This document shows positions 8,147-17,565 of a DNA stretch of 64,000 nucleotides, piece by piece (the first letter of the stretch is position 1; the number at the start of each line of letters is the position of its first letter). The translations under genes were made by a program, and so were the position numbers. A model generated the notes under the pieces. That model was not told the origin of the DNA, did not search any database, and saw only the letters and a list, made by a program, of their open reading frames with translations. Origin of the DNA: Pseudovibrio sp. Tun.PSC04-5.I4 (GTDB lineage: Bacteria > Pseudomonadota > Alphaproteobacteria > Rhizobiales > Stappiaceae); contig NZ_FNLB01000005.1 of the NCBI RefSeq assembly GCF_900104145.1, forward strand, positions 49,012 to 113,011, in the 5' to 3' direction.

Positions 8147-9129
8147 AGTCTTATTTCTCCCTTCTTGTCGCAACCACCTTACTTGTTTCAAACACAGCGG
8201 CCGCGCAGACAGGCTTGAACCGTGGTCCGCAAACACCAACCCAGCGGATCAATCAGGGTCAGCAAGTCGCCTCCAGTGTGTCTGCAAGCGTCCCTCAAGA
8301 TGCCTTGCAACAGGCAGCAGCACAGCGGCGCGGCCAGTTTGGCCCCATGAGCCGGACCACAGTCCCACTCGGCCAGATCCAGAAGGCATGGGACAAAGCA
8401 GGCAATAAGAGCGGTGTTCATACCCAAGTTGAGTGCGGGACCTGTGTCTACCGTGTCCGCCTTCGCGAGTTCATGCTCACCGTGATCCAGCTTCCTGAAG
8501 GCGTGAAGATTGAAAACGCAGATGTGGCTGATGTGACCTTGTTTGATACGCAGGTTCGCAATGACAACACACTGGTCATCAAGCCACTGGCGGCAGGGGT
8601 GGACAGTTCGCTTCAGGTCTACGCCGAAGATGGGCAGGTCTACAGCTTCTACCTTCGCGCCGAGACGGTGAATTCAAAGCATATTCCAGACTTGCGTTTT
8701 AAAATCGAAAAGCCGCATTACACCCGGTCTGCTCTGATTGGTGTTGCAGCTGGCGGGGCTCCAAGCCCACTGATGAACATGACCTATCCTGCGCAAGTCC
8801 CGGCTACCGAGCCAGTGCCAGGCGATTACGTTAAAAAGGCCAATATTGATCCCTCCAAACTGCGCGGCTGGGGCGACTACAAGCTTTGGGGATCTGATGA
8901 CAGTTTGAAGCCCGAAATGGTGCTTCGCGATGATCATTTTACCTACATTTTTTATGGCGACAAGTTCAATTCTTTGGAGCTCCCAACAGCCTACGTGGTG
9001 GTTGATGGCATTGATGAACTGGTCAATACGCGCCGGTCAGGCTCCACTTACATCGTTGAGAGCACGAATAAACTTGTGACTTTAAAGTCCGGCCAGTCCT
9101 TCATGTGCATTGAATACAAGGGGAGCTGA
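8143..9129 (+). CDS. virB9: VirB9 outer-membrane core component
   Basis: 328 aa with a signal peptide (residues 1-22, ending NTAAAQ). The N-terminal beta domain contains a CGTC pair at about 98-101, and the C-terminal beta domain runs from about 235 to 326 (FTYIFYGDKF, PTAYVV), as in VirB9/TrbG. With VirB7 and VirB10 it forms the outer-membrane core complex. It overlaps virB8 by 4 bases. Confidence 0.9.
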   Translation: MKSYFSLLVATTLLVSNTAAAQTGLNRGPQTPTQRINQGQQVASSVSASVPQDALQQAAAQRRGQFGPMSRTTVPLGQIQKAWDKAGNKSGVHTQVECGTCVYRVRLREFMLTVIQLPEGVKIENADVADVTLFDTQVRNDNTLVIKPLAAGVDSSLQVYAEDGQVYSFYLRAETVNSKHIPDLRFKIEKPHYTRSALIGVAAGGAPSPLMNMTYPAQVPATEPVPGDYVKKANIDPSKLRGWGDYKLWGSDDSLKPEMVLRDDHFTYIFYGDKFNSLELPTAYVVVDGIDELVNTRRSGSTYIVESTNKLVTLKSGQSFMCIEYKGS

Positions 9130-9130
9130 C

Positions 9131-10273
9131 ATGAGTGTATGTGAGTTTTTTCTTGCAATGTCGATCAGCTTTGGCGGGGCTTGTGAAGCTGTGCCTGCGC
9201 AATCGCGCGGGTTGCCACCAACTGATCCTGCGGTGTTTGAGTACAAACGTCCCCCGGCACCTAAACCGGTTGCACCTCCTGCGCCACTGCTGCCACGCAT
9301 CATTATGGCCCCGCCAATCATTATAGAAAAAGAAGTCAGTAGGGACGCACCACCAAGGACGATTATCAAAAATAAATATGTGACGATTGAGAGGATTGCC
9401 GAACCGCAAGACCTGAAAGATCCTGACCCGTTCGAGCTGGAGTTACAGGCTGCTCGTGCTGCACGGTTTGGCTCGCAAGGGTTCATAGGTGCGGGCGGTG
9501 TTAAAGCCAATGGGGCTGGTGCCAATGTTCCAGGTCTTGCTGGTGGTCTTGCAAAGACAGCGGGCATGAATGTGGCTTCAGCCGGGGCTGATGTTGCTGG
9601 GTCCCTCAAAGCGCCAGAGGGAATTGATCCAGAAAACAGCACCTACCGGGCGTCGGGGCGCATCTCTACCAGTGCCGTTGATAACAGCCGGATTGTTGCT
9701 GCCGATCGCTACATCACCGGCATCATGGAAACGGGCATTAACAGCCAGCTTGCTGATGAAGGTTCGGTTGTCATTCAGGTGAGCCGGGACGTGTTCGGGT
9801 ATCACGGCTCCAATATTTTAGTTCCAAAGGGCAGCCGGATGATCTGTCGTTATGAGAGCGCCAAGAAGGTTGGTCAGACCCGGATTAGTTTTACGTGCGA
9901 GCGTATCTTGCTGGCTGAAAGCCGCGCCGAGATCTATCAGCTCAAGTCCAAAGTGGGCGATGCACAAGGGTATGGCGGCATGTCCGGGCATGTCGATAAC
10001 CGGTGGTGGGAAAAATATGGCACGGCCATTACCACCGTTGCCATTGGTGCTGCTGTTGAATCGGCAGTCACGCTTTCCTCTTCCTATGGTTCAAAGAATT
10101 CCGACACAGTCTCTTCTGCGCTTTCGGGCATTTCAGAAAATGTGGGCGAACTGTCGGCTAAATTTTTGGAGGACACGGTGAATTTGCGCCCTGTCATCCG
10201 AATATCCCAGGGCACCAGAGTTCAGATCAGACCTGAAAACGACTGGTACCTGGCACCACCTACCCAGCAGTAA
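9131..10273 (+). CDS. virB10: VirB10 T4SS core protein
   Basis: The start is placed at ATG 9131, directly after the virB9 stop with GGGAGC upstream; the frame is open back to 9110. 380 aa. A proline-rich linker (about residues 40-70) leads to the conserved C-terminal beta-barrel/antenna domain (about 170-375, with IPTGAFI-like ITGIMETGINSQL and LVPKGSRMIC). Unlike textbook VirB10, no clear cytoplasmic tail plus transmembrane helix is seen; the N-terminus (CEFFLAMSISFGGACEA) looks more like a weak signal or lipoprotein leader. VirB10 spans both membranes and senses energy in other systems. Confidence 0.88.
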   Translation: MSVCEFFLAMSISFGGACEAVPAQSRGLPPTDPAVFEYKRPPAPKPVAPPAPLLPRIIMAPPIIIEKEVSRDAPPRTIIKNKYVTIERIAEPQDLKDPDPFELELQAARAARFGSQGFIGAGGVKANGAGANVPGLAGGLAKTAGMNVASAGADVAGSLKAPEGIDPENSTYRASGRISTSAVDNSRIVAADRYITGIMETGINSQLADEGSVVIQVSRDVFGYHGSNILVPKGSRMICRYESAKKVGQTRISFTCERILLAESRAEIYQLKSKVGDAQGYGGMSGHVDNRWWEKYGTAITTVAIGAAVESAVTLSSSYGSKNSDTVSSALSGISENVGELSAKFLEDTVNLRPVIRISQGTRVQIRPENDWYLAPPTQQ

Positions 10274-10287
10274 TAAGGGTTTTTTAG

Positions 10288-12555
10288 ATGCGGAATATTT
10301 TAAGACTTAGTGTGGTTGGGGCCATGTTGCTGACAAGTACAGCAGCAGGGTTTTCCCAAACAGCCCCGCCACCAACACCCACACAGCAAGCTGCACAAGC
10401 TGGCAAACAGAACACGAGCGCGGCGCAGGCCACCGCGGCGCTCAAAGAAAAACTGTTTGCCGTTTCTGTGAAGCAGAAAACGCCAATCTTTGAAGGTAAG
10501 GCCGTTGAGCTTGCCTTAAGGATCAAAAAAGCACCTGAGTTCACCACTGCGGTGAACAAAAACGAGGTGTCTGTAGCTGGTGTGAGCGCAGAGGGTTTCT
10601 CCCAATATGTCATGCATGATGGGAAGAAGATCGGGCAAGCTGTGCTCACACGCCTGACAAAGGGCGAGCGCTTTGTTGAACTCAATGCGGAGAATTTTTC
10701 TTCCCAGTTTGATGTCAATGATGAAGCCATTAATCCAGAAGAAACGCTGGATGTATCGGGAAATGAGGAAGAGCTGATTGCAGCTTTAAAGAAGCTCAAT
10801 TCAGATGAAGAGGCAGGCGAGGACAAAGACAAAGATAAAGAAGGCGAGCGAGAGAAGACCGAGGACGCCGAGCGTGATGAAAACGGTGGATCTGGAAATG
10901 GTTCTGGCCCCTCTGGGGGCGGTGATAAGCCCGAGACAAATGGTTATGAAACTCCAGAACGTCGCGAGATTGATGACAAGGATGCACCTGAAGACGTGCC
11001 CGAAGAGGTTCGTCTTACAGGGGAAGGATGCACGCCGGTCATCGACCGCAATCAGAATCTGATCCTGATGCAGTCCAAAACCCAAACTCTCAAAAAGGGA
11101 GTGGTGGTTGAAGAAAGCGCCTGTTCCAACAACGGGGTTAATTTTGCAATTCAGCACAGCTCGGCTTCTTGCGACGACAAGATAGATCTGAGTGCAAAAA
11201 TCGCCAAACCTCAATTTGTTGAGTACTACATCAATGACAAAGTGGAACGCATCCAGCTATCCGAATGTCAGCCAGATCCTGAAACCACGTTCTCAATTTT
11301 CGAACAAGACAGCTGCCCGCTAGATATCGATCTGGATAAAGGGGAAGCCTACGTTGAAACGTCACTGGTTTACACGGACGGTAACAACAATCTTCAGGTC
11401 GTGCGCACTTGTGAGCGCTCAGCTGAGGCTGATCCTATTCCGATGAGCCAGGTCGCGGACGGGTGTTCCATCCGTCATGATTTTGCAAATTCCCTTTCAA
11501 CTGAAATGGCTATGTGGACTTATGAGCGGGAGGGTCAGTACTTCCAGGCCTCGCCGTGCAGCACGACAGAAAACACTTATCCGCATGAGCAGGTGTTTAA
11601 GCAGAACGGCGTTGAAGTGTGCCAGATCATGGTGGATCTGAGTGGGCGCAGGGCAATCCCGCAATACCGGACGCAAATCACCGTCAATGGTTCATCGCAG
11701 TACATTGATCAATGTACACCAGATTCATCCGCGTCCATTGATATCAAATCCACGAGTGAGGGGTGTCTCAATCCAGCAGAGTTTAATCACGATATCACAG
11801 CGGGTGTCTCGTACGGACTTGAGCGGTTTTACTATGAAAACCCAAGCCGGGTCTATGTAAGTGCCTGCCAGCAGGGCGGCACAAGCTACGTTCACAATGT
11901 GGATGTGTCCTCATGGAAGTACAATGATGAGGAGCTGAAGGCGCAGCCTTTGTCGAGCGTCACTATCAATGTGTCTGGGCAGACCTATCCGATTGCCACC
12001 AATATGCTTTTGCCCGGTGCCCCGGAGGTAGCCTACAGTGAGGAAGACATTGAAGAAACTCAGGATCTTGCAGGACGTTACTATGAGGGCTGCAACGCAT
12101 TTATTCCGACAAAACGTAGTAAAGTCTTTGAGCGCCCGGATGGAACACGTCATGCCGTTGCAATCGGTGCAGGCACGCCGATTGATGAAGGTGATCAATG
12201 TGTCCGTGAAACGGAAACCATTGAGCGATGGTACGAGGCGCTCGTTACACGTAACGATAATACGGCACGATCATCCGTGGAAGATGCGAATGGGAAGGTC
12301 ATTAATTATCCAGGAGGAGATGGGTACGATTCATACCATGAAAATGGTCCATATGCCGCTGCGAGCGTAAAGCACGCCAATAGAAATACTTATTGCGAAA
12401 AAGCGATCATCACAGTTCTAAATAAAACTGAGATAGTACAACGGATGACTATTACAAATCCAGACAAGACAGTTACTTACACAGAATGGGTTAATCTGGA
12501 TAAAAGATCGAAACAATCTTCTAAATCGGTGATGAATTCATACTTTGGTTGTTGA
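10288..12555 (+). CDS. Large exported protein with tandem two-cysteine repeats, T4SS-associated, function unknown
   Basis: 755 aa with a signal peptide (residues 1-23). An N-terminal domain (about 50-165) is followed by a low-complexity acidic linker (about 170-240, rich in Glu, Asp, Lys, Gly). Six consecutive units follow, each of 47-52 residues with a cysteine pair 31-34 residues apart: 248/279, 295/327, 343/375, 393/424, 445/476, 493/527. A diverged seventh pair is at 602/638. Each unit begins roughly C-x3-[ID]-D. The protein ends in Cys. It lies between virB10 and virB11 on the same strand. The pattern suggests disulfide-stapled beta modules outside the inner membrane, perhaps a surface adhesin or pilus-associated protein. 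No family is recognised. Confidence 0.75.
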   Translation: MRNILRLSVVGAMLLTSTAAGFSQTAPPPTPTQQAAQAGKQNTSAAQATAALKEKLFAVSVKQKTPIFEGKAVELALRIKKAPEFTTAVNKNEVSVAGVSAEGFSQYVMHDGKKIGQAVLTRLTKGERFVELNAENFSSQFDVNDEAINPEETLDVSGNEEELIAALKKLNSDEEAGEDKDKDKEGEREKTEDAERDENGGSGNGSGPSGGGDKPETNGYETPERREIDDKDAPEDVPEEVRLTGEGCTPVIDRNQNLILMQSKTQTLKKGVVVEESACSNNGVNFAIQHSSASCDDKIDLSAKIAKPQFVEYYINDKVERIQLSECQPDPETTFSIFEQDSCPLDIDLDKGEAYVETSLVYTDGNNNLQVVRTCERSAEADPIPMSQVADGCSIRHDFANSLSTEMAMWTYEREGQYFQASPCSTTENTYPHEQVFKQNGVEVCQIMVDLSGRRAIPQYRTQITVNGSSQYIDQCTPDSSASIDIKSTSEGCLNPAEFNHDITAGVSYGLERFYYENPSRVYVSACQQGGTSYVHNVDVSSWKYNDEELKAQPLSSVTINVSGQTYPIATNMLLPGAPEVAYSEEDIEETQDLAGRYYEGCNAFIPTKRSKVFERPDGTRHAVAIGAGTPIDEGDQCVRETETIERWYEALVTRNDNTARSSVEDANGKVINYPGGDGYDSYHENGPYAAASVKHANRNTYCEKAIITVLNKTEIVQRMTITNPDKTVTYTEWVNLDKRSKQSSKSVMNSYFGC

Positions 12556-12677
12556 ATATATTTGACAAAAGCTGGCGCGGGGAGCTGCGTCAGTGCTTCG
12601 TGAATTCGTAAAATAACGACAAATCAAACAGTTGATAGGTGTTCAGACCGTACCCCGTCTGAGCAAACGGGTAAGCT

Positions 12678-13613
12678 ATGTCTAATGTACTCATAATGAA
12701 GCTTATGGAACCTTTATCTCAGATCTACTCTGATCCTGACGTGGTGGAGCTACGCCAGATGCGGCCTGATAAGCTTGTGCTGGAGCATCGCAAGTCGGAT
12801 CTGCTGCAACTTGATGCGCCAGGTATTGGGTTCAATCAGATCCGGCGTGTGTGTCAGGCGCTTGCCAACTACAACGGATTGAAGTTTTCCGAAGACAAGC
12901 ATCCCAAGCTTTCTGTGACATTACCTGAACGCCACCGCTTTGAATGTCTGGTTGGACCAAGCACGCTCACCGGCCTGTCCATGGCAGTGCGCTGCAAGCA
13001 TCCCTATGAGGTCAAATTCGAGGACATGGGGCTTCGCCAAAAGATGATCGATTACATCAGTGAGGCCATGAGCAAGCGCTGGAATATCGCGATATCCGGC
13101 TCCACCAACACAGGCAAAACCACCCTTTTGAACAAACTGCTTGGTATGCTGCCCGCCCATGAGCGTGTGGTGTCTTGCGAGGATACGCCAGAGCTTGAGA
13201 TTGAGCGCTTCTGGAATGGATCAGCCCTGTTTGCAGCACGTGATTCCTCGCAAGGGGCTGGCCTTCAAACATGGCCTCAGCTCTTTGATCACAAGATGCG
13301 TATCTCACCAGACCGCATCATCTTCTCCGAGATCTCCGTTCAAAATGCCTACTCTGCTTTGAACGTGCTCAACACCGGAGCCAAGGGCTGGATGTGCACC
13401 ATTCATGCCGATAGCGCACAGAAGGTCGTGGACCGGTTTCAGTCCAATATCGATTTGTCTGGCGGGGTAACAACCCCCATACGCGGCTACTTCAATTCGT
13501 TGGTGGATGTGATTTTTCACATCACCCGCTTTGAGCGCGGCGTGCGCCATATCACCGACATTTATGAGGTCAAAAACGACCGCTTCATCCTCAAAGACGG
13601 GAAACTTCAGTGA
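12678..13613 (+). CDS. virB11: VirB11 hexameric ATPase
   Basis: 311 aa, normal for VirB11/PulE-type ATPases. Walker A is GSTNTGKTTL at about residues 140-149; an Asp box (CEDTPEL, about 167-173) and a His box near TIHADSA (about 241-247) follow. It is cytoplasmic and switches the machine between pilus building and DNA transfer. 122 bp separate it from the upstream gene, so it may have its own promoter, but none is convincing. It overlaps virD4 by 4 bases. Confidence 0.93.
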   Translation: MSNVLIMKLMEPLSQIYSDPDVVELRQMRPDKLVLEHRKSDLLQLDAPGIGFNQIRRVCQALANYNGLKFSEDKHPKLSVTLPERHRFECLVGPSTLTGLSMAVRCKHPYEVKFEDMGLRQKMIDYISEAMSKRWNIAISGSTNTGKTTLLNKLLGMLPAHERVVSCEDTPELEIERFWNGSALFAARDSSQGAGLQTWPQLFDHKMRISPDRIIFSEISVQNAYSALNVLNTGAKGWMCTIHADSAQKVVDRFQSNIDLSGGVTTPIRGYFNSLVDVIFHITRFERGVRHITDIYEVKNDRFILKDGKLQ

Positions 13614-15460
13614 TGCATGTCTTTCCCCGAATTGTCGCGCTTATTTCCATTTTTGCCTTTATAGCCGTCACGCTTGCCGGTTGGTATTACACGCTGGAAT
13701 TTGACCCCACCAACATGGAGTGGTGGAAATGGCTTTATGCCTACTTCCAACAAACCAATGAACTCCCAAACACCATCCTGATCCCGTTTGGTGGCGGGTT
13801 CATCGCCATGATTTTAGTCATGATCGCTGGCCGGATCGTCATGGAAAAGGCCACCAGTTCAACCATCTCTGGAAATCGAGATTCAAAGTCGCTGCACGGC
13901 ACGGCCCGGTTTGCGGAGCGTAAGGAGGTCGAGAAAATGGGCCTGTTGCGCGGCAAAGGGGTTATCGTTGGCGGGTTTGAGGAGAAAAACGGCTCTACAT
14001 CGGTGCTGCGCCATAACGGCCCGGAGCATGTGTTTGCCTTTGCTCCGACCCGTTCTGGTAAGGGTGTCGGGGTTGTTGTTCCAACGCTTCTGACCTGGCC
14101 CGGAAGCACCATTGTGCTCGATATCAAGGGCGAGAACTACGCGAAAACCTCAGGTTGGCGCGCCTCGCAAGGTCAGAACGTATTTTACTTCGAGCCGACC
14201 GCGGTCGAGGGCTCGGCCCGCTATAATCCCTTAGAAGAGATCCGCTGTGAGAGCGATCATCAGGTTGGCGATTGCATGAACGTTGCCAAGATGATCGTGG
14301 ACACCTCCGGCAAAGGCCTCAAAGACTTTTGGGAACAAGAAGGGTTCTCGTGGCTGTCTACCGCAATCTTGCATGTGCTTTACCGGATCCGCAATGAGGA
14401 AAAACGCACGGCCAGTCTGGGAGATGTTCTTCAGTTTCTCTCCGTAGGAGATGACGATCCCTCAGCCGATCCTGCCGTAAAGCTCGATGAACTGGTGAAG
14501 GCAAGGGCCAAGGGCAAGAAGGGTGATGACGATGGTTTTGAAAAGCTGTTGCTCGATATGGAAAGTTACGAGCACAACAATGAGGGCGCGAACACGGAAG
14601 TGCGGCGCGGCGCATCACGGATGCGCAAACGCTCAACCAACGAGCGCTCTGGTGTGTCGTCAACGGCAACCGCACAGCTTGCCATTTTTGCAGACCCGAT
14701 CATTGCCAGGAACACGTCCGCTTGTGATTTTACCATTGATGATCTGATGAATGCAGATCAACCGACCAATATCTATATGGTCTTATCGCCTGCCGAAATC
14801 GGCCGCATGAAAGCGCTTATTCGCATCATTTTAAACCAGATGCTGACGCGCCTGACCTCCAAAATGTCTCATGTTGAGGGCGAGACCCTTTACAAGCACC
14901 GCATGCTTTTGATGCTCGATGAGTTCCCCCAGCTTGGCAAGCTGGATATCTTTGAAAGCTCGCTGGCCTTCATGGCCGGTTATGGTCTCAAAGCCTTTTT
15001 GATCGCGCAGGATATTACGCAGCTTCAAAGCGCGTACACCCGCGAAGAAAGCATTATTTCCAACTGCCATATTCGCATTGCCTACGCTCCCAACAAGATT
15101 GAGACCGCTAAGGTTCTTTCTGACATGGCGGGCAAAACAACGGTCGTGCAACGCAAACGCTCCGTGTCCAAGAACCTTGATCGTTCTTCCACCAGTGTCT
15201 CAGAGAGCCTGTCGGAAGTTGCTCGCCCTTTGATGACACCAGATGAGTGCATGCTTTTGCCGGGGCTTGAATATGACGAGGACGGCAAAGTTACCGGTCC
15301 GGGCAAAATGCTGATTTTTGCCGCAGGCAAGCCGACCATCTACGGCCAGCAGTTTTTGTATTTTCAAGATGAAGAGCTGAACGCCCGCTCCAAAATGAAA
15401 CCATCGGGAAATGTCAAAGCTGGAGGCAGCTTGAGGGAGCCAGCGGCAGCAAAATCTTGA
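13610..15460 (+). CDS. virD4: VirD4/TraG-type coupling protein
   Basis: 616 aa. Two N-terminal membrane helices (about residues 5-25 and 52-75) precede a large cytoplasmic RecA-like ATPase. Walker A is APTRSGKGVG at about 144-153 and Walker B LLMLDEFPQLG at about 428-438. The coupling protein brings the relaxase-DNA complex to the secretion channel. It overlaps virB11 by 4 bases and is followed by three DNA-processing genes. Confidence 0.95.
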   Translation: MMHVFPRIVALISIFAFIAVTLAGWYYTLEFDPTNMEWWKWLYAYFQQTNELPNTILIPFGGGFIAMILVMIAGRIVMEKATSSTISGNRDSKSLHGTARFAERKEVEKMGLLRGKGVIVGGFEEKNGSTSVLRHNGPEHVFAFAPTRSGKGVGVVVPTLLTWPGSTIVLDIKGENYAKTSGWRASQGQNVFYFEPTAVEGSARYNPLEEIRCESDHQVGDCMNVAKMIVDTSGKGLKDFWEQEGFSWLSTAILHVLYRIRNEEKRTASLGDVLQFLSVGDDDPSADPAVKLDELVKARAKGKKGDDDGFEKLLLDMESYEHNNEGANTEVRRGASRMRKRSTNERSGVSSTATAQLAIFADPIIARNTSACDFTIDDLMNADQPTNIYMVLSPAEIGRMKALIRIILNQMLTRLTSKMSHVEGETLYKHRMLLMLDEFPQLGKLDIFESSLAFMAGYGLKAFLIAQDITQLQSAYTREESIISNCHIRIAYAPNKIETAKVLSDMAGKTTVVQRKRSVSKNLDRSSTSVSESLSEVARPLMTPDECMLLPGLEYDEDGKVTGPGKMLIFAAGKPTIYGQQFLYFQDEELNARSKMKPSGNVKAGGSLREPAAAKS

Positions 15461-15553
15461 CCGGCTTATGACTCCGGCTGACTGCGCTCAGACACAGACC
15501 GGGTCACACTTTAAATTCCATTTCTTCGCCATTTAAAACAGGGAGAACCTGCC

Positions 15554-17200
15554 ATGCAAAACTTAGAAAATGAACATGAGGTGCAGCCTACAAAAGAAGC
15601 ACCCTTGCCGACCTCAGGCATTTTCAGTGACCCTATCAGTGATAATCGGGAGTTTTTCGTAGACTTTGATATCCCCCAGAAGCCAGGCCACAGCGTTTCC
15701 ATTGATGCACATCCCGATGATGAGCAGGTCTGGGCGCATTATAGCGCGCCCGATGCTAAGGACTACCGGTCTCGTCCCATTGATAAAAGCTGGTTCGTTA
15801 ATGCTGGAGACAAGCTCTACTACAACGCAAAAGAAGATGCTCTTGTTGAGTACAGCAAGGGAGACAACCCAGCGGTGATGGAGCGCCATTCTGTCAGCTT
15901 CAATCTCATTGAACAGCAGAGCGAAGTGGCAGTAGGTGTTGGTCTGTCTAAGGGTGATACTCTCGTTTATGATAAGGCGGCACGCAGAAAAAGCCGTGAA
16001 CGCACTTATCTGGCCGTTCCTTACGCTGAGCGAGATCAGGCCAAAGAGCTTGGAGCCAAGTGGGACCGCAAAACCAAGAGCTGGTTTGCCCCGAGCGCTA
16101 AAGTCGTGCAGGCCACCAGAAAATGGTCGGTGGAAGGTAAAGCCCCCAAAGCAGAGCAGAGCCGGGAGCCGCAGCAGGAATTCAGCGATTGGGTCAAGGC
16201 CAGGGGGATGGACCTGAAGGGTTTGGCAACCATGGACGGTAAATGGCACCGTATTGCTATTGTTGGAGAGAGGGAAAAGAACGCCTCCTATCGCGGCTTC
16301 CTTGAGGGCGGCGTTCCAAACGGGATGCTCAACAATTTTAAGGGTGAGCAGGATAAGTGGGTTTTTACCGGACAGCAGCTTTCAAAGGATGAGGTCGCCC
16401 GCGCTATTGAAGCTGGACAAAAAGCTAAAAAGGACCGGGCTGAAGATCTTAAGCTTGAACAGCAGGCCACCGCGAAAAGAGCCTATGGGATCTGGTCCAA
16501 TCTAAAAGACTGGGCCAAGCCGTCAAACTGCGAGTACTTGAAACGAAAAAACGTCCTTGGCTATGGGGTCAAACTCGACAAAGACGGCCGCATGGTCGTG
16601 CCGCTGCGCGATACAGATTTCAAGATCCACTCCCTGCAGTTTGTGGGCGAGGAAAAACACTACCTCAAACATGGCCGCAAAGAAGGCCTGTTCCATGCAA
16701 TTGACCCAAAGCGCTACCTCAATGACGAGCGCCAGCCCACGAAGGAAGACACGCTTGTCTTCACAGAGGGCTATGCGACCGGCGGGTCGGTTCACAAGCT
16801 GGTGGGTAAGCCAATCATTGTGACCTTCGATGGTGACAATCTGGTCAAGGTTGCCAAGGCCATGCGCGAGAAGTTCCCTGATGTGACCATGTTGTTTGCA
16901 GCTGATGATGATCATCACTTGCCGAAGCGCGAAACCCCTTTGCCCAACAAGGGGATGGAAAAGGCGGTTGAAGCAGCAAGAGCTGTTGGCGGCTATGTGG
17001 TTGCCCCTCCCTTTACCAAAGCTGAAAAAACCAAAGGTCTGACGGACTGGAATGATCTGTGTCAGGAGCGCGGCCAGGACAAGACAACTTACCAGTTCAT
17101 CACACAGGCGCGGGCGGCGCTGAGCAAAAACAATGAGCGTGAGCTTCAAAATGAGGCGACAAAATCTCCAAAAAAAGAACAAGAAATGGAGATGGCGTAA
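15554..17200 (+). CDS. Plasmid primase-like protein with DUF5710 and Toprim domains
   Basis: 548 aa. The segment RTYLAVPYAERDQAKELGA at about residues 149-167 is the DUF5710-type motif. From about 400 a Toprim fold is visible (LVFTEGYATGGSV, then IIVTFDGDN and the acidic DDDHH). Such proteins are found with relaxases and are thought to prime or protect transferred single strands. A ribosome-binding site GGGAGAA precedes ATG 15554. It overlaps the next gene by one base. Confidence 0.75.
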   Translation: MQNLENEHEVQPTKEAPLPTSGIFSDPISDNREFFVDFDIPQKPGHSVSIDAHPDDEQVWAHYSAPDAKDYRSRPIDKSWFVNAGDKLYYNAKEDALVEYSKGDNPAVMERHSVSFNLIEQQSEVAVGVGLSKGDTLVYDKAARRKSRERTYLAVPYAERDQAKELGAKWDRKTKSWFAPSAKVVQATRKWSVEGKAPKAEQSREPQQEFSDWVKARGMDLKGLATMDGKWHRIAIVGEREKNASYRGFLEGGVPNGMLNNFKGEQDKWVFTGQQLSKDEVARAIEAGQKAKKDRAEDLKLEQQATAKRAYGIWSNLKDWAKPSNCEYLKRKNVLGYGVKLDKDGRMVVPLRDTDFKIHSLQFVGEEKHYLKHGRKEGLFHAIDPKRYLNDERQPTKEDTLVFTEGYATGGSVHKLVGKPIIVTFDGDNLVKVAKAMREKFPDVTMLFAADDDHHLPKRETPLPNKGMEKAVEAARAVGGYVVAPPFTKAEKTKGLTDWNDLCQERGQDKTTYQFITQARAALSKNNERELQNEATKSPKKEQEMEMA

Positions 17201-17562
17201 TGAAGACTGGCAAGAAAAAAATTGAGATCGGCAGAGGAAACAGAGAGAGCACGGCTGCGTTTAACATCTACCTGCCGAAGTCTGTGATTGCAGATATCAA
17301 GGAGCGAGCCGACAAAATGAAGTGGAGATACGGCCACTACGTGGCCTACGTTTATGAAAACGTCTCTCATCCAGATCCCTCAAAAATGACCGCCATTGAT
17401 GAGCTGAAAAAGATCAATCACGACCAGGCGCGGCTTGGGAACCTGTTGAACTCCGGGTTGGCTGATGCTGCGACAAAAGCCAATCATGAGGAGATGGAAA
17501 AGCTGCTGCGGGATATTCGCGATACGCAGGCCGCTTTGAAAGCAAAAGTACGAGCGCTCTGA
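17200..17562 (+). CDS. MobC/TraJ-like relaxosome accessory protein
   Basis: 120 aa. A basic N-terminus is followed by a strand-helix-helix pattern (STAAFNIYLPKSVIADI, about residues 18-34) like ribbon-helix-helix DNA-binding accessory proteins. The C-terminal half is helical (about 60-118) and could dimerise. It lies 3 bp before the relaxase, the usual place for the protein that loads the relaxase at oriT. The family assignment rests on context and pattern. Confidence 0.6.
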   Translation: MKTGKKKIEIGRGNRESTAAFNIYLPKSVIADIKERADKMKWRYGHYVAYVYENVSHPDPSKMTAIDELKKINHDQARLGNLLNSGLADAATKANHEEMEKLLRDIRDTQAALKAKVRAL

Positions 17563-17565
17563 CCC

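Noticed and set aside
15614..16249. 211-aa minus-strand open frame inside the Toprim gene
   Set aside because: Antisense shadow of a gene with recognisable DUF5710 and Toprim motifs.
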